Made by a program: the position numbers and the translations under genes
Virus record (IMG/VR): IMGVR_UViG_3300032268_000293
Location: 1-64,000 of that record
DNA length: 64,000 nucleotides
Strand: one strand, 5' to 3'
Source: a virus
In this document: positions 23,695 to 32,531 of the stretch, one piece after another
Layout of the letters: every line of letters starts with the position of its first letter
How positions within the stretch are numbered: position 1 is the stretch's first letter
Notes under the pieces: generated by a model
Databases searched by the model: none
What the model saw: the letters and a program-made list of their open reading frames with translations, nothing else
What the model was told of the DNA's origin: nothing

Positions 23695-24362
23695 TATCGT
23701 AATCCCTCAATCATTGCTTTTAGTTGATGCGAAGCAGCAATAGAATGTTTAGAAACACGAACTTCCACTGATACTAGGTTGCTATCTTTCTCAATGTTTC
23801 GATTTGTAATGACAAGACCACGCAAAAGAGCAGCAGAATTGTCTGTCATTTGTTCTTTAACATAAGTAGCAACACGCTGACCACGATTACGTTCTTCAGC
23901 TGTCATAGTTTCTGAATTGCCACCACCATCTTCAAGATCATCAAGATTTGATGCTTTATCATTTCCCTCAGTCTTATTGGATTTTAAAGATTCATTTGCG
24001 TCAGTTTTGAGCAAAGTCTTTGTGATTGTTTTTGAGAATTTATTTGAACTTACATCGTTTGATAAAAACTCAGCAACATTTCGTTTAGCACGCATCAATG
24101 CAATATTATATGCGTCTTCACGTGAAGATGTGTGATTTGTTTGGATGTAAGCAGTGCCTGTAGAAACAAGACCAAAGAAATTCCCCTGTTCGTCAAACTC
24201 AACTTTAATGAGTCCGTTCGATTTTAAGAATTGGGCTTCTTTCTTTTCCAGTTTAGCAACTGGAGCAGGTGCTTCGGGTGGGAGTTGTGTGACAGTTTTG
24301 GTTGACGAACAACCAGCAACGAACAGCGCACAAACTGACATAACAATAACACTTCGTTTCAT
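23694..24362 (-). CDS. Lipoprotein of the envelope cassette
   Basis: 222 residues. Signal MKRSVIVMSVCALFVAGC with lipobox VAGC. The mature part has LIKVEFDEQGNFFGLVSTGTA, then SREDAYNIALMRAKRNVAEFL, which is the LPP20-like arrangement also seen in the 22550-23575 protein, an acidic linker (NLDDLEDGGGNSE), and a beta end. First gene behind the early promoter 24395-24423. Likely anchored in the outer membrane. Function unknown. Confidence 0.7.
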   Translation of the reverse strand: MKRSVIVMSVCALFVAGCSSTKTVTQLPPEAPAPVAKLEKKEAQFLKSNGLIKVEFDEQGNFFGLVSTGTAYIQTNHTSSREDAYNIALMRAKRNVAEFLSNDVSSNKFSKTITKTLLKTDANESLKSNKTEGNDKASNLDDLEDGGGNSETMTAEERNRGQRVATYVKEQMTDNSAALLRGLVITNRNIEKDSNLVSVEVRVSKHSIAASHQLKAMIEGLR

Positions 24363-24394
24363 AATTTAGATCCTTTTCAAGTTAAGGTAGAATA

Positions 24395-24423
24395 ATTATA
24401 CCTTACATACTATTTTTTGTCAA
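24395..24423 (-). promoter_or_regulatory. Early sigma70-type promoter of the envelope cassette
   Basis: TTGACA (24423-24418), 17 bp, TATAAT (24400-24395) preceded by GG. TAATGC stands directly before TTGACA, as in the 18591 and 22497 promoters. The 24363-24419 gap contains nothing else. The -35 overlaps the end of the 24420-25589 gene. Confidence 0.9.
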
Positions 24424-25589
24424 GCATTATCTTGTGATCTTCTTGAGTTTGGGCGAACAGGAACAGGTTGCTTTACAGTTTCTTCAGTTTTTTGTTCGTT
24501 TTCGTTCCAAGGATTTTTCGGATCAAAGTCTTCTTCCTTCTTTTTAAAGAAATCTTTGACTACTTTGAAAAATTCTTTTGGTGGTTCTTCGGCTGGTGGT
24601 CCCTGTAAAATTGAGGGATCCCATTCTTGCGTTTTTGGTTCTGTTGGTTGATAGACTGCAGTAATTCCAGTGTATGGATCGTAATTCAAATCTCCTGGTT
24701 TCATCTCAGAACCTTGGATCGAAGAAACAATTTTATTCCATCTGTTCTCAGATTTTTGTTCATCAACTTCTTCGTCTAGCAAACGAGCACGTTCTTTACC
24801 CTTCTTAAACCAATTGGTAATTTCTTCGTCTTCAGATTTCGTTTTATTTAATAAAGATTCCCTATTCGCTGCAATTAATAATAAAACGGCAAGTGGATCA
24901 AACACGAAAACAATCATGAGGATGACGATACGCACAGCAGACTCAAGTAAAGAGTCGTCCATCGTATCGCCATACATCAATGCTGCGATGTATTTTATTG
25001 GTCCGACTTCGGCTTCGACTTTACGGACTTCGCTGGCGATTGGCGCACGCTCTTGGTTGAGACTTGCGATTTCGGTTTGGGACCTCTGGATTTCGTTGAT
25101 GAGGTTGGTTCGCTCTTTGGCTTGTCGCTGTCTGATGGAGACTGCGTTTGCGGCTCCTCGTTCGTCGCTACTTCTTGCGAGGGTTTGGTCGACTTGCGCA
25201 TCCAGTTGAGTAATTGCTTTACGAGCTGCATCTATATTCTCCTTTTGTGTTTTTATTTTCTCATCGATGAGGGATAATTTAGATACAATATCACCTGTTG
25301 GCACTGCTTGGTCTAAATGTGCTTTTGACAAATAACCAAAGATACCCATTGATGTGAGTATCATTAACACAACAACAGCAGTTGTGAAATATGTTTTAAG
25401 TAGTGTTGGGATTGTTGACCAGCTTCTATACAGCCATGATGCTGCAACAAGTTTGCTTACTTCAAGAGCAGTTCCCATTATTGCGATGGGCACAACAGCA
25501 GTTGAGAAAATAGCAATAAGACCCATCACAGAATAATACGCTGCTATTGCAGACAATAATAGTCCGCAACCAAATAGTAGGTATATCAT
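24420..25589 (-). CDS. Polytopic membrane protein with central coiled coil
   Basis: 389 residues. Three N-terminal membrane segments (about 2-22, 28-50, 66-88) precede a long coiled coil (about 100-195) and another TM segment (RIVILMIVFVFDPLAVLLLIAA, two pieces around 218-240), then a charged C-terminal tail. The TM/coiled-coil/TM plan resembles DUF4407-type proteins and hypothetical membrane proteins of pelagic T4-like phages. It may span the inner membrane with the coil in the periplasm. Function unknown. Confidence 0.7.
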   Translation of the reverse strand: MIYLLFGCGLLLSAIAAYYSVMGLIAIFSTAVVPIAIMGTALEVSKLVAASWLYRSWSTIPTLLKTYFTTAVVVLMILTSMGIFGYLSKAHLDQAVPTGDIVSKLSLIDEKIKTQKENIDAARKAITQLDAQVDQTLARSSDERGAANAVSIRQRQAKERTNLINEIQRSQTEIASLNQERAPIASEVRKVEAEVGPIKYIAALMYGDTMDDSLLESAVRIVILMIVFVFDPLAVLLLIAANRESLLNKTKSEDEEITNWFKKGKERARLLDEEVDEQKSENRWNKIVSSIQGSEMKPGDLNYDPYTGITAVYQPTEPKTQEWDPSILQGPPAEEPPKEFFKVVKDFFKKKEEDFDPKNPWNENEQKTEETVKQPVPVRPNSRRSQDNA

Positions 25590-25975
25590 TTCTTTATATG
25601 TTTCCTGTGAGTTTTAATCATAATCCATTCATTATAATAATTGTCTTCTAAAAGTACATTATTGTCAAATTGGAATTTCGCTTCCCAATAATTAGTGTTA
25701 CCTCTAGTCGGACACAACATCAAAATTTTGCGTGTGAAACTTTCCTTACCATATTTATCAATATCTGCAAGTAGTTCTTTGTTCGAACCCCAGTAGTCAC
25801 GCCAATCACTCTCAACTCTTGTTCGTTTTTTCTTACCTTTTACTTGCCTAGTTTTTGCTTGGCTAAAGTATTTACGACCAATGTATTTTTTTCCTGTTGT
25901 ATTGTTTGTAATTTCGTATATGAACCCATACCAATCTTCAGGGTCATTCAGGGGTTGGTTGTTGTATATCCACAT
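25586..25975 (-). CDS. GIY-YIG endonuclease (Seg-like)
   Basis: 129 residues. The GIY-YIG core is YGFIYEITNNTTGKKYIGRKY, with a later DWRDYWGSNKELL segment typical of T4 Seg-type proteins, and EAKFQFDNNVL carrying the catalytic Glu. It is short, a single nuclease domain without a clear DNA-binding tail, as in many aquatic phages. It may be a free-standing homing nuclease or a host-DNA degrading enzyme. Overlaps both neighbours. Confidence 0.8.
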   Translation of the reverse strand: MWIYNNQPLNDPEDWYGFIYEITNNTTGKKYIGRKYFSQAKTRQVKGKKKRTRVESDWRDYWGSNKELLADIDKYGKESFTRKILMLCPTRGNTNYWEAKFQFDNNVLLEDNYYNEWIMIKTHRKHIKK

Positions 25976-26093
25976 TTTCTGGTTTCTTGTCAGTCAATCC
26001 TTCTACTTGAGAAGTGTCTAATGATTGACCTTGTGGATTTTTAAGTTTACTGAACCAGTCGTCGCCTTGTAGTTCTGATGTGTTTTCAGGCAT
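25944..26093 (-). CDS. Small hydrophilic protein (49 aa)
   Basis: 49 residues from ATG at 26093 (GAGGAAGAAG upstream), MPENTSELQGDDWFSKLK and a polar Gln/Pro-rich end. It overlaps the zinc-ribbon gene by 8 bp and the GIY-YIG gene by 32 bp. An extended frame to 26159 has no ribosome site and would overlap the ribbon gene. Unknown. Confidence 0.5.
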   Translation of the reverse strand: MPENTSELQGDDWFSKLKNPQGQSLDTSQVEGLTDKKPENVDIQQPTPE

Positions 26094-26241
26094 CTTCTTC
26101 CTCCTCAAAGTCTTCCTCTTCATATATATCACCACCACAGAATGGGCAATATACAACATCGGTTGACTGAAGATCGTCTACCTTAAATGAGATTTTTCCA
26201 TGCGATCCGCATGATTCACAATCAAAATATTTAACTGCCAT
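26086..26241 (-). CDS. Zinc-ribbon protein (51 aa)
   Basis: 51 codons from ATG at 26241 to TGA at 26086. Two Cys pairs, CESC (8-11) and CPFC (32-35), separated by a beta hairpin-like part, then an extremely acidic tail (DIYEEEDFEEEEDA). The pattern FDCxSCGSHGKI then VYCPxCG is common in small T4-like phage proteins. It overlaps the desaturase stop by 11 bp. Probably a protein- or nucleic-acid-interaction module. Confidence 0.72.
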   Translation of the reverse strand: MAVKYFDCESCGSHGKISFKVDDLQSTDVVYCPFCGGDIYEEEDFEEEEDA

Positions 26242-26941
26242 CTCTTACCTTCGTTAATCCGAGTTTATTAAAAACCTTAAACCACATCCAACCAATATCA
26301 AACTCTACTGGTTTTCTACTTAATTTTGGGTTTGCTGGATCACCATGATGGTTATTGTGTAATTCTTCACCACCTATGATAATTCCCCACGGAATTATGT
26401 TAGTCGATTTTTCTTTGGTGTCATAATTTCTATAACCATAATAATGTCCCATACCATTTATAACACCTGCTGCCCAGAATGGAATCCATACCATTTGAAC
26501 TGCCCAGAACCAAATTCCCCACCAACCGAACAGAATTAAACTAATTACCAACATTAAAACAATTCCAGCATATGGAAATTTTGAATAAACATTTCTTTCC
26601 ATCCAGTCATCTGGAGTTCCAACACCATACTTCTGAATCATTTCTTTATCTCTTGCGGATTGAACATAGCAAGAAACCCCAGCGAATAAAACAAACCAGA
26701 TACCCTCATTGTGAGGACTATGAGGATCGCCCTCTTTGTCCGAGTTCTGATGATGTTTACGATGTATCGCAACCCATTCTTTTGTTACCATGCCAGTTGT
26801 TAACCACAACCAAAAGCGCATGAAATGGGATAGAACTGGATCAAACTCTATACCTCTATGTGTTTGTCCTCTGTGTAAATACAGTGTAACACAAACAATG
26901 GTAATGTGTGTCATTACCAACAGATAAATTATTTCAATCAT
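26231..26941 (-). CDS. Fatty acid desaturase
   Basis: 236 residues. The three His boxes of membrane di-iron desaturases are present: HRGQTH, HRKHHQ and HNNHHGDP, between hydrophobic segments (LLVMTHITIVCVTLYL, IVLMLVISLILFGWWGIWFW). It resembles the delta-9 acyl desaturases reported in T4-like cyanophages. The product would introduce a double bond in membrane fatty acids, changing fluidity during infection. It overlaps the upstream gene by 8 bp. Confidence 0.92.
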   Translation of the reverse strand: MIEIIYLLVMTHITIVCVTLYLHRGQTHRGIEFDPVLSHFMRFWLWLTTGMVTKEWVAIHRKHHQNSDKEGDPHSPHNEGIWFVLFAGVSCYVQSARDKEMIQKYGVGTPDDWMERNVYSKFPYAGIVLMLVISLILFGWWGIWFWAVQMVWIPFWAAGVINGMGHYYGYRNYDTKEKSTNIIPWGIIIGGEELHNNHHGDPANPKLSRKPVEFDIGWMWFKVFNKLGLTKVRDGS

Positions 26942-27572
26942 CTTGCCTTTCGTACATTACGGTATTGGTATCTCCCAATGACCATTTTGCATTTGTTTCG
27001 ACAGACCAGCGTTTAGTAGCCACTCTAAAATCTGGCGTCTTAAGTTCTTTAGGATTACTGCTTGGCTCTAATATAATTAAACGATTATTAGGCTGAGCAG
27101 CAAACTGCCCATTATCACACTGAATGAAATTATAAGACTTGTGATCTTCGGGGTCTTCAGAAAACCCTGTATCAAGTATGTTAAAATCAGGATGAGCACT
27201 ATCAACTGTAAAAAGATAAACACCATGCTGCCAATCTCCATTCTTTAATTTAAACTTACAACGCATTGATTGTAGTTGTGCTTTCTTTATGACAGTTATA
27301 TCGTAAGAAAGGCAATCCCACAACTGTAGATAATCTAGTGGTAATGGCTCACCCTCAATAGGTTTCCAGCAGTAAGCATGTAGTGGTAGCTTATCGTATA
27401 ATGCACCATAATTATTCAAGTAAGATTCAATACGAAATGCTTGCCCTCTTAGCGACTTAATACTTACCCACCAACATGGTTCAAGTTCTCCGTGACCCTT
27501 TTCAAAGTCATAGAGAAACTCTCTACGAACAAAACATTTTACTGGTGGTAAGTTGGCTAGAATATGTGACAT
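26934..27572 (-). CDS. Conserved unknown protein between desaturase and Fe-S carrier
   Basis: 212 residues from ATG at 27572 (TTTTAATG, overlapping the stop of the iscA-like gene); an earlier in-frame start would lie inside that gene. Rich in Trp/Tyr/Phe, with ELEPCWWVSIKSLRGQA and YLFTVDSAHPDFNILDTG segments. I recall similar hypotheticals in T4-like cyanophages next to desaturase/nrd genes. No membrane segment, no catalytic motif seen. Confidence 0.65.
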   Translation of the reverse strand: MSHILANLPPVKCFVRREFLYDFEKGHGELEPCWWVSIKSLRGQAFRIESYLNNYGALYDKLPLHAYCWKPIEGEPLPLDYLQLWDCLSYDITVIKKAQLQSMRCKFKLKNGDWQHGVYLFTVDSAHPDFNILDTGFSEDPEDHKSYNFIQCDNGQFAAQPNNRLIILEPSSNPKELKTPDFRVATKRWSVETNAKWSLGDTNTVMYERQDD

Positions 27573-27895
27573 TAAAACCCCACCGATGAACCACAACCAC
27601 AAGAAGTTTTTGTTTTAGGATTAGTAATTACAAATCGAGACTCAAAGGGTTGCTCTTTATAATCAAGTGTTGCTTCGTTCAAATATTCCATTGACATGTA
27701 ATCTACAATCAATTTAACATCCGATGCTTCAAAAACAAAATCACCATCATCTATTGTGTTTTCAAAAGTAAACACATACTCGAAACCATTACAACCACCA
27801 CCACGAACAGCAACCCTAAGACCTTTAAGTGATGAGTCATTTTCTTCAATAATTAAATCGCGGATTCGTTCAGAGGCATTAGATGTCAATTGCAT
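27572..27895 (-). CDS. A-type iron-sulfur carrier (IscA/ErpA family)
   Basis: 107 residues, typical length. The three conserved cysteines are in RGGGCNGFEYVF and TSCGCGSSVGF. It would carry or insert Fe-S clusters or iron. It lies directly downstream of nrdB with a 1-bp overlap. In this place iron supply for the NrdB di-iron centre or for the desaturase is a reasonable, unproven link. Common in T4-like aquatic phages. Confidence 0.9.
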   Translation of the reverse strand: MQLTSNASERIRDLIIEENDSSLKGLRVAVRGGGCNGFEYVFTFENTIDDGDFVFEASDVKLIVDYMSMEYLNEATLDYKEQPFESRFVITNPKTKTSCGCGSSVGF

Positions 27896-28890
27896 TAAGC
27901 AGCCTTACCCCATACGTCGCCCCAGTCACCAGACAACGCACCCTTGGCATAATCAGTAGCACGATTTTCGAAGAAGTTGGTATGGGTTGGGGCATTAATC
28001 ATTTCCTCTACCCATGGTAGAGGATTCTTTTTAACTTTGAAGATTCCCTTCAAGCCAAGAGAGATAAGACGACGATCTGCGATGTAACGAATATACTTCT
28101 TGACTTCTTCAGCCGACAGGTCTCTCATGTCACCCATACTGAATGCGAGATCAATAAACTTATCTTCAAGTTCAACCATCTTTTCAGCAATAGCATAAAT
28201 CTTGCTCTTCAAATCATCATTCCACAATTCTCTGTTTTCTTCTACATATGTTCTGAACAATTTAATCATTGACTCTGCGTGCATTGTTTCATCAACAATA
28301 GACCATGTAACGATTTGTCCCATACCCTTCATCATACCATGACGTGGGAAGTTCAACAACATAATGAAAGAACTAAACAACTGCATACCTTCAGTGAATG
28401 CTGAGAATGCTGCGATGTTTGTTGCTACTGATTCTGCTGTTCCATTTGCTTTAGACAAAGCCATAAAGTAATCATGCTTGTCTCTCATTTGCGCATATTC
28501 TAGAAACTCGTTATAGGTTGCTTCTGGCATACCAACTGTTTCAATCAGATGAGAATACGCAGCAACGTGCAATGCTTCTCTAGCAGAGAAACCAAGCAAC
28601 ATCATACGCACTTCTGGTTGCTTAAAATATGGTAAGTAATTATTTACGTAACCACCAGCAACATCAACGTCACCTTGAACAAAGAATCTGAAAATGTTTG
28701 TCAGGAAATGTTTTTCATGTTCTGTCAGTTTTTTCTTCCAGTCCTTCACATCTTCCATCATCGGCACTTCTGTATGAAGCCAGTGCGCTTGCTCATGTTT
28801 TAACCAAGCATCATATGCCCATGGATAATTAAATGGTTTAAACGAATTTCTATCGTCTGTTAATTTTAGTTTTTCTTTCTTCGACACCAT
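27895..28890 (-). CDS. nrdB: Class I ribonucleotide reductase small subunit NrdB
   Basis: 331 residues. Ferritin-like helices contain the metal ligands (EALHVAAYSHLIE, DETMHAESMIKLF) and the family pattern LTEHEKHFLTNIFRFF. It makes the radical needed by NrdA to reduce ribonucleotides. AAGGAAA precedes the ATG. A single transcript with nrdA upstream is likely; the intergenic stretch is 24 bp. Confidence 0.94.
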   Translation of the reverse strand: MVSKKEKLKLTDDRNSFKPFNYPWAYDAWLKHEQAHWLHTEVPMMEDVKDWKKKLTEHEKHFLTNIFRFFVQGDVDVAGGYVNNYLPYFKQPEVRMMLLGFSAREALHVAAYSHLIETVGMPEATYNEFLEYAQMRDKHDYFMALSKANGTAESVATNIAAFSAFTEGMQLFSSFIMLLNFPRHGMMKGMGQIVTWSIVDETMHAESMIKLFRTYVEENRELWNDDLKSKIYAIAEKMVELEDKFIDLAFSMGDMRDLSAEEVKKYIRYIADRRLISLGLKGIFKVKKNPLPWVEEMINAPTHTNFFENRATDYAKGALSGDWGDVWGKAA

Positions 28891-28914
28891 CTGTGTTTCC
28901 TTTAGTTTCTAGTA

Positions 28915-30711
28915 TTATCCCTCGCAAGCAAGGCACTCATTTCCTTCAGCAAGAGATTTTAAATCGATCTCCTGTATTACTTCTCGTTCTATCTTCTTAG
29001 ATACTTTATCTGCCTTGCCAATCTTTTCGGATCTGCAGTAGTAAAGTGTTTTTAATCCTTGTTTCCATGCTTGGAAGTGCACTGCGTGAACATATTTAAT
29101 GTTTGAGTCAGGTCTGAAGAATAAGTTAAGCGACTGGGCTTGATCAATATATTCTTGTCTGTCTGCTGCATGCTGTACAAGCCATCGTTGGTCGAGTTCC
29201 ATTGAAGTTTTGAAAACATCTTTTGTCCATTCATCAAGGAACTCGAGATGTTGAACACTTCCATCGTTGGCGATAATACTTGACCAGATTTCGTTATAAT
29301 CCAACTTACTTTCTGCATCACACTTCTCCTTAATAATTTTATCAAGCCACTTGTTTTTATTCAGCGAAGAACCCGAAAGAGTATCCTGCCTATAAGCATT
29401 GGCACGATAAGGTTCAATACTAGGACTAGTGTTGCCCATAAGAATGGAAGAAGAAGCATTGGGAGCAATAGCCATGAGATGACTAAAACGATTCCCAGTG
29501 CCCACTGCATCAGGTGCTTCACCACGCTCCAATCCGAGTTCTTTATTTGCACGATCTAACCCTTCTCTAATGTGTTTAAAGATTTGTCTGTTTCTTCCGA
29601 CGGAGAGTGCTGATTCCCACGGCATGTTATTTCGTTGTAGATAAGCATGCCAACCCAAAGCACCGACACCAATGCTGCGCTCACGTATGGCACTATACCT
29701 TGCACGCTCAATGGAGGTAGGAGCATTAAGAATGAAATACTCCAAAACATTGTCAAGCATTTCAGCAACATCACGAAGAAAGTTAGGATCTGTTCTCCAT
29801 TCATCATAGTACTCCAAATTTAAAGAAGATAAGCAACACACTGCAGTGCGTTCTTCGTTGGTTGGTAAAATAATTTCAGAACACAAGTTTGACTGGTGAA
29901 CTTTAAGACCTTTGTCTTTTAACCACTGTGGTAAATGGCGATTTGATGTATCAACGAAGTGAAGATATGGCTCACCTGTCATCATACGCAACTCTAAAAT
30001 TTGTTGCCATAATGCACGAGCAGAAACCACTTCTCTTATGTCACCACTGTGTGGATCTTTCAATTCCCATGAATCATCTGCTTCTGGGTCTAACATACAC
30101 TTTTCAATAATCTGCATAAATGCGTCAGGAATATTGATTGCGTGATGTAGATTTAAACAACGGAGATTCTGATCTCCTGTTGGTTTGCGCATTTCTAGGA
30201 AAGGAATAATATCTGGATGGCTAATGTCGAGATAAGCAGCATAACTGCCACGACGAGTGCGTCCCTGACGGTAAGCCAAAGAACTCGCATCGTAAATCTT
30301 GAGGTGTGGCATAACACCAGTCGATTTATCATCTGCCGAACGAATGCCAAAACCAATACCGACACCGCCACCGAGCATACTAAGCCAATTAGTTTCACTA
30401 AGATTATCAACTAAACCCTCCGCTGTGTCTTCAATATAATTTAAAAAACAAGAGATAGGCATACCCCTCTTGCTTCTCCCAAAGGATAGAATTGGTGTTG
30501 AATATGACAACCAATGCTTGGATGAATAGTCGTACAACCTTTGAGCATGAGCAGGATTACTGCCAAATGCATTCGATACATACGCAAATCTTTCTTGTGG
30601 GGATTGTTCTTCTTCTTTCATGTAAGATTCACGTAGACGTTTAACACCTAATGAATCAAATAAACTGTCTCTACTATAATCTACTACCAGACCATTAATG
30701 GTATCTTGCAT
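28915..30711 (-). CDS. nrdA: Ribonucleotide reductase large subunit NrdA, short form
   Basis: 598 residues versus about 750 in T4 and E. coli. The active-site elements are kept: GMPISCFLNYIED, NLCSEIILP, AVCCLSSLNLEYY, PNASSSILMGNTSPSIEP, and the C-terminal redox pair ECLACEG. The N-terminal ATP-cone that senses the ATP/dATP ratio is absent, so the enzyme should not be shut off by dATP. GGAG precedes the ATG. It forms the nucleotide block with nrdB, thyX and dCMP deaminase. Confidence 0.93.
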   Translation of the reverse strand: MQDTINGLVVDYSRDSLFDSLGVKRLRESYMKEEEQSPQERFAYVSNAFGSNPAHAQRLYDYSSKHWLSYSTPILSFGRSKRGMPISCFLNYIEDTAEGLVDNLSETNWLSMLGGGVGIGFGIRSADDKSTGVMPHLKIYDASSLAYRQGRTRRGSYAAYLDISHPDIIPFLEMRKPTGDQNLRCLNLHHAINIPDAFMQIIEKCMLDPEADDSWELKDPHSGDIREVVSARALWQQILELRMMTGEPYLHFVDTSNRHLPQWLKDKGLKVHQSNLCSEIILPTNEERTAVCCLSSLNLEYYDEWRTDPNFLRDVAEMLDNVLEYFILNAPTSIERARYSAIRERSIGVGALGWHAYLQRNNMPWESALSVGRNRQIFKHIREGLDRANKELGLERGEAPDAVGTGNRFSHLMAIAPNASSSILMGNTSPSIEPYRANAYRQDTLSGSSLNKNKWLDKIIKEKCDAESKLDYNEIWSSIIANDGSVQHLEFLDEWTKDVFKTSMELDQRWLVQHAADRQEYIDQAQSLNLFFRPDSNIKYVHAVHFQAWKQGLKTLYYCRSEKIGKADKVSKKIEREVIQEIDLKSLAEGNECLACEG

Positions 30712-30729
30712 TTAACACTCCAATTATTA

Positions 30730-31461
30730 TTATTGTACAAATTCCTTAGACAAAGGAAATATCTTTGCGATGACCTCGGCACATGCTTTGGCGATGAGTG
30801 TGTGTTCTTTTTGTGTTCCGTTTGCTGAGCGTAACTGTATATAGTGTATCCAAGATCTCAGTGTTCCATTCATGTAAAGTTTAGACTCAATAAGACCTTC
30901 TGGCAAAACAGCACGAGCCTGTTCTTTAGCAATACCATTTGCGATCGCCCACTCATATTCCCTCTTTGCTGCATAAATCACTCTTTGTTGAGCACGTTCC
31001 CACTCAATTTGAATCATTTTATCCTCAGTTTCCACACTATTTTGTCTATTTTTTTCATCTTGAAGACGTGCCTCACGAATGACAAAATTAAGATCTTTTG
31101 TAGGATCAGCATAGCGTTGAGAGAATTCTTGGAAAGAGAAACTACGGTGGCGTAACATTTGTCTAGCAATATCACGTGTTGTAGTAATTTCCAAACATAC
31201 GTTCACCATCTCAAGTGGTGACCAATGTTGATTTTTAATTAGATACTTAATTAGTTTTTCACTTGTATCTTTGTTACTTTGATTGCTTGGATTACTAACA
31301 CGTGCGCAGAATGCCACAAGATCCGTCATGTTTTCAGCAAAGTATTCGGCAGGTTGCGAATATGAGATTAATTCTACTTTCATTTTGTTTCCTTCATCAA
31401 TAACTCTTTGAGCCCACATTTCCTCATTCTCAAGAATAGGAATATTCAAATTTTCTTCCAT
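30730..31461 (-). CDS. thyX: Flavin-dependent thymidylate synthase ThyX
   Basis: 243 residues if started at 31461, where the frame overlaps primase by 16 bp. A start at the ATG at 31383 (MKVELISYSQ, AAGGAA upstream) gives 217 residues and matches the usual ThyX N-terminus better. The ThyX signature is RHRSFSFQEFSQRYAD, plus ARAVLPEGL and NGTLRSWIHYIQLR. It makes dTMP from dUMP using FAD and methylene-tetrahydrofolate. Confidence 0.92.
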   Translation of the reverse strand: MEENLNIPILENEEMWAQRVIDEGNKMKVELISYSQPAEYFAENMTDLVAFCARVSNPSNQSNKDTSEKLIKYLIKNQHWSPLEMVNVCLEITTTRDIARQMLRHRSFSFQEFSQRYADPTKDLNFVIREARLQDEKNRQNSVETEDKMIQIEWERAQQRVIYAAKREYEWAIANGIAKEQARAVLPEGLIESKLYMNGTLRSWIHYIQLRSANGTQKEHTLIAKACAEVIAKIFPLSKEFVQ

Positions 31462-32459
31462 ACAGTATATCTCGCTTTCGCTTCTAAACCACTAACAGTG
31501 TATTCATCGATAAGTTTCAAAACCTTTTCTTGCGTGTAACCAGCAAGAATTAATTCATTTATATCTTTATATCCTGTCTCTGGCATTAAGGAAACAGTGT
31601 AACCAAGATCAATACACTTCTCAATTTGCTTACACAGTTCTTTATTTCTTGGTTCGTTATCAAAAACTACAACGAGATTAGTAGAAAGACCGCGAAGATA
31701 GAGACTATCAAAACTTGCTCCTGCAACAGCAATGGTGTTTGATAGAAAAAGAGAGTCAATCGGTCCTTCAACCGCATAAACTTTTTCAGCAAAATTGACA
31801 CGTTCAAGTCCATAAATTCTCTCCATATCATCATCAAGTTTGATTGTCATATATCTCGGTTGTTCATCGCCGAAAGCTCTACCCTGAAAAGCAAAAACTT
31901 TTCCGTGTTCATTAAAGAAGGGGATTACTAATCGAGGATGATCATTATCTTCTGAGGTGTATGTATATTTAACTCTGTTAACATACTTCTTCCACTTTGG
32001 CGCATAAAAAAGATTTTCATAATGTGTGCGTGGAATTTTACGTTTCTCAACATATAACACAGCAGGATGATCTGCTGGCATTGTATCAATCCGTCTAAGA
32101 CCACTAAGAGTATCATCTTGTAACTCGACAAAAACTGGCTTTGTGTCAGCAATTTCTATCGTTTTATGCGCATTATATCTCTTTGGACCCGACTTATAAC
32201 GCTCCATTACATACTGCTCATAAAGGTATGGGTCAACGTGTTTAATCAGATTGCCTGCGTTTGTTGACACTCCACAATTATGACACTTGTAAAACAAGTC
32301 ATTTTTTGAGGGATATGCGTATCCTCTTGCCTTCAGTTTGTTCTTGGTGCTATCGCCACAGAAGGGACAGGAGAAATTGAAGGTGTTGTCTTTCTTCTCC
32401 TTGAAATTTCGAAGGCGAGAAGAAAGTTGGGTGATGTATTTTAGATCAATGTATAGCAT
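31446..32459 (-). CDS. 61: DNA primase (T4 gp61 type)
   Basis: 337 residues from ATG at 32459. The N-terminal zinc finger CPFC / CHNC, then a TOPRIM domain (VYAVEGPIDSLFL, LVVVFDNEPRNKE). It makes RNA primers with helicase gp41. No Shine-Dalgarno precedes the ATG, and the -10 at 32467-32472 leaves only seven bases, so the transcript is likely leaderless. An in-frame TTG at 32495 would use the promoter itself as coding sequence and is less likely. Confidence 0.9.
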   Translation of the reverse strand: MLYIDLKYITQLSSRLRNFKEKKDNTFNFSCPFCGDSTKNKLKARGYAYPSKNDLFYKCHNCGVSTNAGNLIKHVDPYLYEQYVMERYKSGPKRYNAHKTIEIADTKPVFVELQDDTLSGLRRIDTMPADHPAVLYVEKRKIPRTHYENLFYAPKWKKYVNRVKYTYTSEDNDHPRLVIPFFNEHGKVFAFQGRAFGDEQPRYMTIKLDDDMERIYGLERVNFAEKVYAVEGPIDSLFLSNTIAVAGASFDSLYLRGLSTNLVVVFDNEPRNKELCKQIEKCIDLGYTVSLMPETGYKDINELILAGYTQEKVLKLIDEYTVSGLEAKARYTVWKKI

Positions 32460-32466
32460 ATTGTAT

Positions 32467-32495
32467 ATTATACCCCGAATGGGGTTAAAGAGCAA
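32467..32495 (-). promoter_or_regulatory. Promoter for a nearly leaderless primase transcript
   Basis: TATAAT (32472-32467, preceded by GG) with a poor -35 TTGCTC (32495-32490) at 17 bp. The spacer holds the palindrome CCCCATTCGGGG (32484-32473), which may be an operator or a hairpin ending transcripts from the structural region. The rest of the 32460-32531 gap shows nothing further. Confidence 0.6.
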
Positions 32496-32531
32496 ATTTT
32501 ATTTTAGAATTTTATACTGCTGTAAACGATG

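Noticed and set aside
24995-25231. 78-codon Ser/Lys/Pro-rich frame inside the coiled-coil membrane protein gene
   Set aside because: No ribosome site or signal. Its odd composition results from reading the coiled-coil codons out of frame. Unlike the nested spanin it has no lipobox or other hallmark.
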